DNA from: Kaistia adipata DSM 17808
Lineage (GTDB): Bacteria > Pseudomonadota > Alphaproteobacteria > Rhizobiales > Kaistiaceae
Assembly (NCBI RefSeq): GCF_000423225.1
Contig: NZ_AUHO01000010.1
Span: forward strand, 62,001 to 126,000
Length of the DNA stretch: 64,000 nt
Direction: 5' to 3'
Positions 35,218 through 45,899 of the stretch are shown in pieces; the stretch's first letter is position 1; the number at the start of each line of letters is the position of its first letter. The notes beneath the pieces are model-generated. The model was not told the DNA's origin. It worked only from the letters and a program-made list of their open reading frames with translations, and searched no databases. The translations under genes and the position numbers were made by a program.

Positions 35218-35248
35218 AAAACAGGAACGGCGCCCGAAGGCGCCGTTC
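35218..35248 (-). terminator. terminator after ctpA
   Basis: On the minus strand GAACGGCGCC pairs with GGCGCCGTTC over a TTCG tetraloop, followed by CTGTTTTC, 19 bases after the ctpA stop. Confidence 0.8.
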
Positions 35249-35266
35249 ACACAGGTCTTGCTGCGA

Positions 35267-36601
35267 TCAGTTGGGGACAGCGGTCGCCGGGTTGGGCGGG
35301 AAGGCGCTGTTGGCCTGGCGGCCGTCCAGCAGGCCGATCGCCTCCTGCAGCTGCTTGTCGTCCTTCGCCTCGGGCGGCACATAGGCCTGCGAGCCGGTGC
35401 CCTCGTCGCCGCCCGCCTCGTTGGTCAGGTGGCCCTTGAGCGAGGCCTCGCCCTTGGTGTCGGTGATCTTGTCCTTCAGCTCCGGCGGCAGGTCCTGCAC
35501 GATCTCGATGTCGGGATCGATGCCCTTGGCCTGGATCGACTTGCCCGACGGCGTGTAGTAGCGCGCCGTGGTCAGGCGGATGGCGCCGTTCGAGCCGAGC
35601 GGGATGATCGTCTGCACCGAGCCCTTGCCGAAGGAGCGCGTGCCGAGGATGGTGGCGCGCTTGTGGTCCTGCAGGGCGCCGGCGACGATCTCGGACGCCG
35701 AGGCCGAGCCGCCATTGATCAGCACGATCACCGGCTTGCCGTCGGTCAGGTCGCCAGGACGGGCGTCGTAGCGCATGTTCTGGTCGGCGTGGCGACCGCG
35801 CGTCGACACGACCTCGCCCTTGTCGAGGAAGGCGTCGCCGACGAGCTCGGCCTGGTCGAGCAGGCCGCCCGGATTGTTGCGCAGATCGAGGATGTAGCCC
35901 TTGATCTTGTCCTTGCCGATGTCCTGCTTCAGCTTGTCGATCGCCGCCTTCAGGCCGTCATAGGTCTGCTCGTTGAAGCTCGAGATGCGCAGATAGCCGA
36001 TGTCGCCCTCGGTGCGCGAGCGCACCGACTGCACGCGGATGATGTCGCGCACGATCTTCACGTCGAAGGGCTTCTCGGTGCCTTTGCGCTGGATCGTGAC
36101 GGTGATCGGCGTGTTGACCGCGCCGCGCATCTTGTCGACGGCTTGGTTCAGATTCATGTTCTGGATCGCCTCGCCGTCGAGCGCGACGATCAGGTCGCCG
36201 GCGAGGATGCCGGCCTTGGCGGCCGGGGTGTCGTCGATCGGCGAGACCACCTTGACGGCGCCGTCCTCCATCGTGACTTCAATGCCGAGCCCGCCGAACT
36301 CGCCCCGGGTCTGGACCTGCATGTCCTTGAAGTCTTTGGGGTTCATGTAGCTCGAATGCGGATCGAGCGAGGTCAGCATGCCGTTGACCGCGGCCTCGAT
36401 GAGGGCGGCGTCCTCGGGCTTCTCGACATAGTCGGAACGGATCCGCTCGAACACGTCGCCGAACAGGTTCAGTTGCCGATAGGTATCCGAGACGGCGGCA
36501 TGCGCGACGCCTGGGATGAGGCTCGGGACCTGGGGGAGCGTCACGGCGGCCGTCGCGCCGATGATGGTGCCGGCCAGGAGCAGCGTAGCGTTGCGTATCA
36601 T
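35267..36601 (-). CDS. ctpA: S41 family C-terminal processing protease
   Basis: A 444-residue periplasmic serine protease. The start MIRNATLLLAGTIIGATAAV is a signal or anchor helix. A PDZ domain follows (GGLGIEVTMEDGAVKVVS to GDLIVALDG, about 90-165). The catalytic dyad is the serine in GGSASASEIVAG and the lysine in GTRSFGKGSVQT. The C-terminal 60 residues are polar. The ATG overlaps the stop of the envC-like gene (ATGA), and in many bacteria these two act together on cell-wall remodelling or its hydrolases; this partnership is an inference here. Confidence 0.94.
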   Translation of the reverse strand: MIRNATLLLAGTIIGATAAVTLPQVPSLIPGVAHAAVSDTYRQLNLFGDVFERIRSDYVEKPEDAALIEAAVNGMLTSLDPHSSYMNPKDFKDMQVQTRGEFGGLGIEVTMEDGAVKVVSPIDDTPAAKAGILAGDLIVALDGEAIQNMNLNQAVDKMRGAVNTPITVTIQRKGTEKPFDVKIVRDIIRVQSVRSRTEGDIGYLRISSFNEQTYDGLKAAIDKLKQDIGKDKIKGYILDLRNNPGGLLDQAELVGDAFLDKGEVVSTRGRHADQNMRYDARPGDLTDGKPVIVLINGGSASASEIVAGALQDHKRATILGTRSFGKGSVQTIIPLGSNGAIRLTTARYYTPSGKSIQAKGIDPDIEIVQDLPPELKDKITDTKGEASLKGHLTNEAGGDEGTGSQAYVPPEAKDDKQLQEAIGLLDGRQANSAFPPNPATAVPN

Positions 36602-38019
36602 CCGCCAACCTTTTCGTCGTTGGATCGGGCCCACCATGGGGCCGGGTCGATCGAGTTACCGTCTTTCCGAAATTCGACATAGAGCACGGGCTGCGTCGCG
36701 CCAACGCTGACGGTGCTGCTGCTTGCCAGAAGCCGCGATCCCATCAGCGCCACGGGTTCCCCCGCGAGGACGAATTGGCCCAGTTCGACGTCGATCCGTT
36801 CCATTCCTGCCAGCAGGATATGATACCCGCCGCCGGCATTGATGATCAAGAGTTGTCCGTAGGAGCGGAACGGGCCCGCATAGACCACCCAGCCATCCGA
36901 GGGCGAGGTCACCCGCGCGCTGGCGCGGGTGGCTATGGACAGGCCCTGCGTCGTGCCGCCAAGCCCGTCCGGCGCGCCGAAGGCCTTCAGCTGCGAGCCG
37001 TTGACCGGCCGCGGCAGCAGGCCCTTGGTATCGGCGAAGGCGACGGCCGGCGCGATGCGGTCGGCCTCGCCCAGGCTGCCAGGGCTGCGGGTGGCGCGGC
37101 CATCGGCGATCGCCGCCTGCTGCTCCGCCTCCGCCTTGCGCGCCGCCTCGGCGGCGTCAGCCGCGGCCGCGATCTGGCCCTCGAGATCCTTGATCAGGCC
37201 CTGCAGGCTGGTCGCGTGCCTGGCCAGGTCTTCCGCCTTGGCCTGTTCGTCGGCGAGCTGCTGCTCGGAGCGGGCGCGCGCCTTCCGCTTGTCGTCGACG
37301 AGAAACTCGATGCGGGTGCGCTCCTCGGCCAGCGCGCTGGCGTCGGCGCGCATCCGGTCGCGCTCGCGCGTCTGCTCCGCCTTCAGCGCCACCAGGTGCT
37401 GCAGGTCGGCGGCGAGTGCCTCGGCCTCCTCGCGCAGCTCCGGCACGACCGAGCCGAGCAGCATGGCGCTGCGTACCGAGGCGAGCGCGTCCTCGGGCCG
37501 CACGACGATCGCCGGCGGCGGCTTGCGGCCCATGCGCTGCAGCGCGCCGAGCACATTGGCCAGAACGCCCCGGCGGGCGACCAGCGAGGCGCGGACGTCC
37601 TTCTCCTCGTCGAGCAGGCCGCCCATGCGCTGTTCCGCCTCGTCGATCTGGCGCTCCAGCTTGCGGGCCCGCTCGCCCGTCTCGATCAGCGACTTGTTGA
37701 GCGCGGTGCGGTCCTGGTCGAGCTGGTCGAGTTCTGCGCGGAGCGCCGCCTGGCGCTCGGCGGTGACGGCGATGTCGCGGGTGATCGCGTCGAGCTCGGC
37801 GCGGCGGGCGGCGCGCTGCTGCTCGGTCTCGCTCGTTTCGCTCGCGTTGGTCCCCGGTTCGCCGGCGGCGGCCGCCGGCTGCGCCTCGGCGGCGTCCCGG
37901 GGAGCTTCCCGGGCCCCGGCCGGCGCACCGGAAGCGAGGGCGAGCGCCGCCAAGGCGACGATCCACCCGGTGGTGCGAGCCACCCGACGCGACAAGGAGG
38001 AAACCCGGTCTGAAACCAA
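36598..38019 (-). CDS. EnvC-like murein hydrolase activator (degenerate LytM domain)
   Basis: A 473-residue secreted protein. A signal segment (TTGWIVALAALALASGAPAGA) precedes a long coiled coil (about residues 65-300, rich in E, R, A and Q), then a C-terminal LytM/M23 fold (about 340-470). The zinc-site motifs of active M23 peptidases are missing: where HxxxD is expected the sequence reads TTQGLSIATR, and the HxH is replaced by GYHILLAGM. This matches EnvC-type activators of amidases rather than an enzyme. It overlaps ctpA by four bases. Confidence 0.87.
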   Translation of the reverse strand: MVSDRVSSLSRRVARTTGWIVALAALALASGAPAGAREAPRDAAEAQPAAAAGEPGTNASETSETEQQRAARRAELDAITRDIAVTAERQAALRAELDQLDQDRTALNKSLIETGERARKLERQIDEAEQRMGGLLDEEKDVRASLVARRGVLANVLGALQRMGRKPPPAIVVRPEDALASVRSAMLLGSVVPELREEAEALAADLQHLVALKAEQTRERDRMRADASALAEERTRIEFLVDDKRKARARSEQQLADEQAKAEDLARHATSLQGLIKDLEGQIAAAADAAEAARKAEAEQQAAIADGRATRSPGSLGEADRIAPAVAFADTKGLLPRPVNGSQLKAFGAPDGLGGTTQGLSIATRASARVTSPSDGWVVYAGPFRSYGQLLIINAGGGYHILLAGMERIDVELGQFVLAGEPVALMGSRLLASSSTVSVGATQPVLYVEFRKDGNSIDPAPWWARSNDEKVGG

Positions 38020-38139
38020 AAGCAGGGGCTCGACGGCTATACTGACTGAACGGCGAAGAGCTTTGGCAGCGAAACCCTAACGGATCGCCAACCGCTGATG
38101 ACGCAGTGGTAACCCCGGAATGCGGCCGAAGCGCGACGG

Positions 38140-38619
38140 CTATTCGCGATGATAGGGATGGCCGGAGAGAATGGTCATCGCCCTGTAGACCTGTTCGGCG
38201 AGCAGCATCCGGACGATCTGGTGCGGCCAGGTCATGGCGCCGAAGGCGAGCTTCATGTCGGCCTGCTTGCGGAGCGCGTCGCCATGGCCGTCCGGGCCGC
38301 CGATCGCGAAGACGAGGTCGCGGATGCCCTGGTCGCGCCAGTCGCCGACGCGGCGGGCAAAGGCGGTGCTGGCCGGCGTCTCGCCGCGCTCGTCGAGCGC
38401 GACCAGGATGGCGCCGTCGGGGAGTGCGGCGAGCAGGGTCGCCGCTTCCTGGGCCATGCGCTCGTCGGTGCGGGCGGCGCGGCTTTCCGTGAACTCGCGA
38501 ACGGAAAGGCTCAGGCCGAGACTGCGCCCGGCCTGCGAGGCCCTTTCGACATAGCGATCGACCAGCGCGCGATCAGGGCCGGCCTTCAGCCGGCCGACTG
38601 CGGCGATCTGGATACGCAT
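38140..38619 (-). CDS. rlmH: 23S rRNA (pseudouridine1915-N3)-methyltransferase
   Basis: A 159-residue SPOUT-fold methyltransferase that modifies helix 69 of 23S rRNA. The start MRIQIAAVGRLKAGPDRAL, the central LVALDERGETPAS-type sequence and the knot region with LVFAIGGPDGHGD, LAFGAMTWPHQIVRMLLAEQVYRA and the end GHPYHRE are the family signature. It starts 10 bases after rsfS, the usual pairing. Confidence 0.96.
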   Translation of the reverse strand: MRIQIAAVGRLKAGPDRALVDRYVERASQAGRSLGLSLSVREFTESRAARTDERMAQEAATLLAALPDGAILVALDERGETPASTAFARRVGDWRDQGIRDLVFAIGGPDGHGDALRKQADMKLAFGAMTWPHQIVRMLLAEQVYRAMTILSGHPYHRE

Positions 38620-38629
38620 CGTGCGGCCG

Positions 38630-39064
38630 TCAGTTTCCGGGCAGGTCCTGCGCCGGAGCCTTGGCCTTCACGGGCTGGGGCTCGTCCGCCGCCGCCCACA
38701 TCTTCTCGAGATTGTAGAAGCTGCGGACCTCGGGCCGGAAGATGTGCACGATCACGTCGACCGCATCGAGCAGCACCCAGTCGCAATGGGGTACGCCCTC
38801 GATGCGCGCGATCCGGCCGCCGGCCTCGCTGAGGTCACGGTCGATGTGCTCGGCGATCGCGCTGACATGACGCTGCGACCGGCCGGACGCGACTACCATG
38901 TAGTCGGCCAGTGCCGATTTGCCCGCGATGTCGATGGTGACAATATCCTCTGCCTTCGAATCTTCGAGGCTGGTGAGGATCGCTTTGAGAGCGTCGTCCG
39001 CCGCAATCTGCCGGCGCACGGCCACTCGGTGAGGCGCGCGTTCGATTGCGCCCTCAGGCTGCAT
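38630..39064 (-). CDS. rsfS: ribosomal silencing factor RsfS
   Basis: A 144-residue protein that binds L14 and blocks joining of ribosomal subunits when nutrients are low. The conserved core is visible: KAEDIVTIDIAGKSALADYM, VVASGRSQRHVSAIAEHI, and GVPHCDWVLLDAVDVIVHIF followed by R-SFYNLEKMW. The ending is a lysine/proline-rich tail. The first 25 residues are basic and not conserved, so the start is less certain. The order nadD-rsfS-rlmH is standard. Confidence 0.94.
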   Translation of the reverse strand: MQPEGAIERAPHRVAVRRQIAADDALKAILTSLEDSKAEDIVTIDIAGKSALADYMVVASGRSQRHVSAIAEHIDRDLSEAGGRIARIEGVPHCDWVLLDAVDVIVHIFRPEVRSFYNLEKMWAAADEPQPVKAKAPAQDLPGN

Positions 39065-39186
39065 TGCCGTCGTCAGTGGTCAGTCCTTTCGCCATAGGGC
39101 GTGTTGGCCTTCTGTTGGCCGGGAGCGGAATGCTCCATGCGGCGATGTCGCCGCTGAAACTACATAGGCACGACGCTGTGGCGCTT

Positions 39187-39828
39187 TCAAGACGCCGCGA
39201 CACCGTTCGCGCGCTTGGCACGCAGTTCGGTTGAAGAAAGCGCGACCCGCGGCCCGTGCAGGAAGGTCCAGGCCGGCGTGGCGCTGCCTGCGAGGCGCGG
39301 CGCGTCGCGCTCGCGCAGCCGGTCGCGGCGCAGCGCGATCGCCGCCGGCGCGGCCGGCGCCGTGAAGGTGCTGCCCGGCCGGTCGTAGACGGCGATCGGC
39401 ATCAGCGCGGCGATGCGGCGCCAGTCCCGCCAGCGGTGGAACTGGCGCAGATTGTCGGCTCCCATCAGCCAGACGAGGTCGACCCCGGGCAGCCGGTCGC
39501 TGAGGATGGCGAGCGTGTCGGCGGTGAAGCGCGACTTCAGCGTCGCCTCGATGGCGGTGACGTGGATCCTCGGATGCCGCGCCATGGCGCGGGCGGCGGC
39601 GACGCGCCGGGCGAGGCCGTCCGGCGCCCGTTGCTTGAGCGGGTTGCCGGGAGTGACGAGCCACCAGACAGCGTCGAGCTCCAGGCGGTGCAGCGCCATC
39701 AGGCTCACCATCAGGTGGCCCTGGTGCGGCGGATCGAACGAGCCGCCGAACAGGCCGATGCGCTGGCCGGGGGCGGCGTAGGGCAGCTTCAGCGCAGCCC
39801 GGAGCGCCGGGTCGGTCGAATCCGACAT
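39187..39828 (-). CDS. nadD: nicotinate-nucleotide adenylyltransferase
   Basis: A 213-residue nucleotidyltransferase that makes nicotinate adenine dinucleotide in NAD synthesis. The motif GLFGGSFDPPHQGHL contains the H-x-G-H active site, WWLVTPGNPLK and VWLMGADNLRQFHRW are typical of bacterial NadD, and SSTELRAKRANG matches the late ISSTxIR motif. The start at 39828 is set by the conserved N terminus; proA ends 20 bases upstream. Confidence 0.94.
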   Translation of the reverse strand: MSDSTDPALRAALKLPYAAPGQRIGLFGGSFDPPHQGHLMVSLMALHRLELDAVWWLVTPGNPLKQRAPDGLARRVAAARAMARHPRIHVTAIEATLKSRFTADTLAILSDRLPGVDLVWLMGADNLRQFHRWRDWRRIAALMPIAVYDRPGSTFTAPAAPAAIALRRDRLRERDAPRLAGSATPAWTFLHGPRVALSSTELRAKRANGVAAS

Positions 39829-39848
39829 GGCGTCCCCCGGGGCGTCGG

Positions 39849-41147
39849 TCACGGCCGCGTCTGGCCGGCGCCGTTGACGCGGTACTTGAACGAGGTGAGC
39901 TGCTCGACGCCGACCGGCCCGCGGGCATGCATGCGGCCCGTCGCGATGCCGATCTCGCCGCCGAAGCCGAATTCGCCGCCATCGGCGAACTGGGTCGAGG
40001 CATTGTGCACGACGATGGCGGAATCGACCTCGGCCAGGAAGCGCGCCGCGGCGTCCGCGTCCTCGGTGATGATGCCGTCGGTATGATGCGAGCTGTAGGT
40101 CTCGATATGGTCGATCGCCTCGTCGAGGCCGGAGACGACCTTCACCGACAGGATCGCGTCGAGATATTCGGTCGACCAGTCCGCCTCGGTCGCGGGCGTG
40201 GCCGCCGGGAACCGTTTGCAGACCTCGGCGTCGCCGCGGATGGCGCAGCCCGCCGCGACGAGGGCGTCGAGAATCGGCACCAGATGGGTGTCGAGGATGG
40301 CGCGATCGATCAGCATGGTCTCGGTGGCGCCGCAGACGCCGGTGCGGCGCATCTTGGCATTGACGAGCAGCGTCTTCGCCATGGCGAGATCGGCGGCGGC
40401 GTGGACGTAGAGATGCACGATCGCCTCGAGATGGGCGAAGACCGGCACGCGCGCCTCCTCCTGGACGCGGCCGACGAGGCTCTTGCCCCCGCGCGGCACG
40501 ATCACATCGATGGCGCCGTTCAGGCCGGCCAGCATGGCGCCGACGGCGGCGCGATCGCGCGTCGGCACGATCTGGATGGCGTCGGCGGGCAGGCCGGCCG
40601 CCTCGAGGCCCTCGGCCAGCGCCGCGTGGATCGCGGTCGAGGAATGGAACGAATCCGAGCCGCCGCGCAGGATCACGACATTGCCGGCCTTCAGGCAAAG
40701 CGCGCCGGCGTCGGCGGTGACGTTGGGCCGGCTCTCATAGATGACGCCGATGACGCCGAGCGGCGTGCGCACGCGCTCGAGATGCAGCCCGTTCGGGCGA
40801 TCCCAGGCCGAGATGACGGTGCCGACCGGATCGGGCAGGGCGGCGATCTCGTCGATCGCCGCGGCGATGCCCTCGATGCGGGCGGGGGTCAGCGTCAGCC
40901 GGTCGATGAAGGAGGCGAGGGCGCCTTCCGTCTGCATCGCCGCGACATCCCGAGCGTTGGCGGCGAGGATTTCGTCGGTGCGGGCGCGGATGGCCTTCGC
41001 CATGGCGGCGAGCGCCGCGTTCTTCTGTTCGGCCGGGGCGAGCGCCAGGCGGCGGGCGGCGGCGCGGGCGCGGCGGCCGATCTCGAGCATCACGGCCTCG
41101 ACCGTCTCGGTCTCGGCATCGGCATCGCGGAGGAGGGAAGTGGTCAT
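39849..41147 (-). CDS. proA: glutamate-5-semialdehyde dehydrogenase (gamma-glutamyl phosphate reductase)
   Basis: A 432-residue NADPH enzyme for the second step of proline synthesis. Visible: [30 protein letters not shown], the lysine-rich [16 protein letters not shown], the nucleophile cysteine in [15 protein letters not shown], and the C-terminal [21 protein letters not shown]. It lies just downstream of proB (nine-base gap), giving a proBA pair within the obgE-nadD run. Confidence 0.96.
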   Translation of the reverse strand: MTTSLLRDADAETETVEAVMLEIGRRARAAARRLALAPAEQKNAALAAMAKAIRARTDEILAANARDVAAMQTEGALASFIDRLTLTPARIEGIAAAIDEIAALPDPVGTVISAWDRPNGLHLERVRTPLGVIGVIYESRPNVTADAGALCLKAGNVVILRGGSDSFHSSTAIHAALAEGLEAAGLPADAIQIVPTRDRAAVGAMLAGLNGAIDVIVPRGGKSLVGRVQEEARVPVFAHLEAIVHLYVHAAADLAMAKTLLVNAKMRRTGVCGATETMLIDRAILDTHLVPILDALVAAGCAIRGDAEVCKRFPAATPATEADWSTEYLDAILSVKVVSGLDEAIDHIETYSSHHTDGIITEDADAAARFLAEVDSAIVVHNASTQFADGGEFGFGGEIGIATGRMHARGPVGVEQLTSFKYRVNGAGQTRP

Positions 41148-41156
41148 CTTGCTGTC

Positions 41157-42314
41157 CTATTCGCCGCGCAGCGCCATGTCGTCGCGATGGACCATCGCGG
41201 CGCGCCCGGCAAAGCCGAGAATCGTTTCGATTTCCTTGGTATTGCGACCGGCGATGCGCTCGGCGTCAACCGCGTCATAGGCGACGAGGCCGCGCGCGAC
41301 CTCCTCGCCGTTCGGGCCCTGCACGATGATCGCGTCGCCGCGCTGGAAGCGGCCCTCGACCCGGCGCACGCCGGCCGGCAGCAGGCTCTTGCCGGTGCGC
41401 AGCGCCTTGACGGCGCCGGCGTCGATCACCAGCACGCCGCGCGTCTCCAGATGGCCCGAGATCCACTTCTTCCGCGCGGTGACCGGGTTTACCTCCGGTA
41501 GGAACCAGGTCGCCTGGGCGCCCTCGGCGATGCGCTTCAGCGGGTTGAGCGGCTTGCCGAGCGCGATCAGCATGGCGGCGCCGGCCACCGTCGCGATCTT
41601 CGCCGCCTCGACCTTCGTCTTCATGCCGCCGCGCGAAAACTCCGAGCCGGCGCCGCCGGCCATCGCCTCGATCTCGGCGGTGATGCGCTGGACGACGGGA
41701 ATGAAGGTGGCGCTGGGATCGACATGCGGCGGCGCGGTGTAGAGGCCGTCGATGTCGGAGAGCAGCACCAGGAGGTCGGCGCCCATCATCGAGGCGACGC
41801 GGGCGGCAAGGCGATCATTGTCGCCATAGCGGATCTCGCTGGTGGCGACGGTGTCGTTCTCGTTGATGACGGGAATGGCGCCGAGCTTCAGCAGCGTGCC
41901 GATGGTCGAGCGGGCGTTCAGGTAGCGCCGCCGCTCCTCGGTGTCGCCGAGGGTGAGCAGGATCTGGCCGGCCTTCAGATCGTGCCGGCCGAGCATTTCG
42001 GAATAGGCGCGGGCGAGCGCGATCTGACCGACGGCGGCCGCCGCCTGGCTCTCTTCCAGCTTCAGCGCGCCCTTGGGCAGGCCGAGCACGCCGCGGCCGA
42101 GCGCGATCGCGCCGGACGAGACGAGCAGCACCTCGCGGCCATCCTTGGCGAGCGCCGCGACGTCGTCGACGAAGGCCGACAACCAGTCCTCGCGCAGCTT
42201 GCCGGTGGCGCGGTCGACGAGCAGCGCCGAGCCGACCTTGACGACGATCCGGCGGAAATCGCCGGGCTTCAGCTTGGTGGCATTGTCGGCGGCCTGTTCC
42301 GCGATCATGCTCAT
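41157..42314 (-). CDS. proB: glutamate 5-kinase
   Basis: A 385-residue kinase for the first step of proline synthesis. The amino acid kinase domain has [53 protein letters not shown] and LLSDIDGLY; the C-terminal PUA domain has [20 protein letters not shown]. Activity in this family is usually inhibited by proline through the kinase domain. ATG at 42314 is used; a second ATG at 42308 is equally possible. Confidence 0.95.
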   Translation of the reverse strand: MSMIAEQAADNATKLKPGDFRRIVVKVGSALLVDRATGKLREDWLSAFVDDVAALAKDGREVLLVSSGAIALGRGVLGLPKGALKLEESQAAAAVGQIALARAYSEMLGRHDLKAGQILLTLGDTEERRRYLNARSTIGTLLKLGAIPVINENDTVATSEIRYGDNDRLAARVASMMGADLLVLLSDIDGLYTAPPHVDPSATFIPVVQRITAEIEAMAGGAGSEFSRGGMKTKVEAAKIATVAGAAMLIALGKPLNPLKRIAEGAQATWFLPEVNPVTARKKWISGHLETRGVLVIDAGAVKALRTGKSLLPAGVRRVEGRFQRGDAIIVQGPNGEEVARGLVAYDAVDAERIAGRNTKEIETILGFAGRAAMVHRDDMALRGE

Positions 42315-42384
42315 GATGTCAGTACTTTCTGGTCCGATAGGGGCGACGCCCGGGGCAAGGCTCAGGAAAGACGGATCATGAGCG

Positions 42385-43953
<1,569 letters not shown>

Positions 43954-43982
<29 letters not shown>

Positions 43983-44670
43983 CGCTCGCCCCCGTCTCTA
44001 GATCCTTCATCGTCGCGGAATGGGTCGCCGCCATGGCGGCCTGGGAATGCGCGCCCCGGGAACTGGCGCCCCAGGCCTTCAGGCTGCGCCAGATGCCATG
44101 CTCGAGCACGAAATGCTCGACCGGCACGGCGCCGCGCGCCGCCAGCGACCGCACCATGCCGGCGTCGCGGAACTGGAAGCCGCATTTGGCGGCGACGCGG
44201 CGCGCCCGGCCATTGGTGACGCGCACCGCGCACCAGAGCCGCTCGACCGCGCTCGTCGCGAAGGCGTGGTCGACCGTCGCCTGGGCGATCTCGGTGCCGA
44301 AACCCTGGCCCCAGTGCGGCTCGGCGACGAAGAAGGAAAGCTGGTGCCCGCCGGGGCGGGTGGCGCTCGGCCGATGACAGCCGGCGCCGACCACCTGGCC
44401 GGTCTGCCGCGACACGGCGATGTGGGCGACGATGCCGGCCCCGGCGCGACCTTCCGCGATCCAGGCCGCGGCGTCGGCGCGCCGATAGGGGTGGGGCACG
44501 GTCACGAGATCGCTCGCGACGCGCGGATTGTCGATCACCGCGGCAAGGATCGCCGCATCGTCCGTCCTGGGGCGCCTGAGAACCAGCCGCGCCGTCAGGA
44601 CGCTCCGTTCTTCGTCTTCTATCGTTTCGTCCGCATCGTGGTCCCGCATGGCTGCCTCCCGTCGGGCCAA
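43954..44670 (-). CDS. GNAT family N-acetyltransferase
   Basis: A 238-residue paralogue-like acetyltransferase upstream of the other GNAT gene. LTARLVLRRPRTDDAAILAAV, LSFFVAEPHWGQGFGTEIAQ (acetyl-CoA loop) and NGRARRVAAKCGFQF mark the family. It has an acidic N-terminal stretch and an extra C-terminal tail of about 35 residues rich in A, S and D. The first gene after the rpmA terminator, so it probably heads the transcript that runs to obgE and beyond. Confidence 0.83.
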
Positions 44671-44702
44671 AGAAAAAGGGGAGATGGTGTCCCATCTCCC
44701 CT
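44668..44702 (-). terminator. terminator after rpmA
   Basis: On the minus strand GGGGAGATGG pairs with CCATCTCCCC over a short loop and is followed by TTTTTCTTT, ending the rplU-rpmA transcript. Confidence 0.9.
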
Positions 44703-44777
44703 TCGATCACTTGCGGATCGCTTTGCCGTTCGGTCGGCCGGGTCTGATGCGACACCGGCGTTCCTTGGAAAAGCCGG

Positions 44778-45050
44778 TTATTCTGCAGCCTCCAGCGCCG
44801 CCGGGGCGACGGAGACGTAGGTACGGCCATTGGCTTTCTTGCGGAAGGATACGTGTCCGTCCGTGGTGGCGAAGATCGTGTGATCCTTGCCGAGGCCAAC
44901 GCCGGTGCCCGGATGCCACTGCGTCCCGCGCTGGCGCAGGATGATGTTGCCGGAAATGACGGCTTCGCCGCCGAACTTCTTGACGCCGAGACGGCGACCC
45001 GCGGAATCGCGACCGTTGCGCGACGAACCGCCTGCCTTTTTGTGTGCCAT
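44778..45050 (-). CDS. rpmA: 50S ribosomal protein L27
   Basis: A 90-residue ribosomal protein that reaches the peptidyl transferase centre. The N terminus [20 protein letters not shown], then [20 protein letters not shown] and [21 protein letters not shown] are diagnostic. Length normal. It follows rplU by 46 bases. Confidence 0.98.
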   Translation of the reverse strand: MAHKKAGGSSRNGRDSAGRRLGVKKFGGEAVISGNIILRQRGTQWHPGTGVGLGKDHTIFATTDGHVSFRKKANGRTYVSVAPAALEAAE

Positions 45051-45096
45051 GATCGAACTCCTGATCCGTTAGTTAGGGCGCGCTAGGAAGCGCGGC

Positions 45097-45762
45097 TCAC
45101 CGATCTTCGCCAGACTTCAGTTCAGCCTGGTCGATCTTGGCGCGCGGCGGCTTGCCGGCGAGAAGCTCGGAGGCCTGCTGGACCCACTCTTCACGACCAA
45201 CCCGGCCACGGAGCGCGAGCTCTTCGTCATACTTGGCGATGTCGGCATCGGTCCAGGCAGCGATCTGCTCCCAGGAGGTGATGCCGGCGGCGCGCAGCTT
45301 CTTCTCGATGGTCGGGCCGATGCCCGAGATCAGCGAGAGGTTGGAGCTGTCGAGCCCGCCGCTGACGAGCGCTGCCGGCGCGGCGTCGGCGGCCGGAGCG
45401 GCTGCCTTGGCCTTCGCCTTCGTCGCCTTCTTGCCCGAGGCCTTGGCGCCGTCGGTCAGGATCTCGTTGATCCGGACGAGGGTCAGGCTCTGGCGATGGC
45501 CACGGCTGCGCTTCGAATTCTGGCGACGGCGCTTCTTGAAGACGAGGATCTTGCGCGTGCGGAACTGCTCGATGATCTCGGCCGAGACCGTGGCACCGGC
45601 CACGAGCGGCGCACCGACGGTGACGCCGGCGTCGCCGCCGACGAGAAGGATCTCCTCGAAGGTCACCATGTCGCCGGGCGCGCCGGTGAGAAGCTCGACT
45701 TCGATCTGGTCGTTGGCGGCAACCTGGTACTGCTTGCCACCGGTCTTAATGACTGCGAACAT
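45097..45762 (-). CDS. rplU: 50S ribosomal protein L21 with C-terminal helical extension
   Basis: A 221-residue protein, about twice the usual L21 length. Residues 1-100 are a normal L21: MFAVIKTGGKQYQVAANDQI, VLVFKKRRRQNSKRSRGHRQ and LTLVRINEI. A lysine/alanine linker follows (about 105-145), then a helix-hairpin-helix-like domain starting LISGIGPTIEKKLRAAGITS and containing WEQIAAWTDADIAKYDEEL. The same type of tail is known on NuoE and some other proteins of this order. Its role on the ribosome is unknown. Starts the rplU-rpmA operon. Confidence 0.95.
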   Translation of the reverse strand: MFAVIKTGGKQYQVAANDQIEVELLTGAPGDMVTFEEILLVGGDAGVTVGAPLVAGATVSAEIIEQFRTRKILVFKKRRRQNSKRSRGHRQSLTLVRINEILTDGAKASGKKATKAKAKAAAPAADAAPAALVSGGLDSSNLSLISGIGPTIEKKLRAAGITSWEQIAAWTDADIAKYDEELALRGRVGREEWVQQASELLAGKPPRAKIDQAELKSGEDR

Positions 45763-45868
45763 TGTTCTTTCCGTTGTTCAGCGCGACCTCGAGGGACGGC
45801 TTCTTCAGTCAGGGTTTCGGGAAATGGAAATGGCGCAGCCAACAGGCCGCACCGCCATTCGGCCCGCA
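45763..45868 (-). promoter_or_regulatory. rplU 5' leader with imperfect hairpin
   Basis: About 100 bases of leader lie between the predicted start of transcription and the rplU ATG. AATGGCGCAGCC and a partner ending in CCGCCATT (about 45825-45860) form a long imperfect hairpin. It could be an autoregulatory site for L21, but no comparison was possible. Confidence 0.35.
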
Positions 45869-45896
45869 TCTATAGGGACGCCCCGCCCGCTGTCAA
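45869..45896 (-). promoter_or_regulatory. rplU-rpmA promoter
   Basis: On the minus strand TTGACA (45896-45891), a 16-base spacer and TATAGA (45874-45869): the best sigma-70-like promoter in the window. Confidence 0.75.
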
Positions 45897-45899
45897 GCG

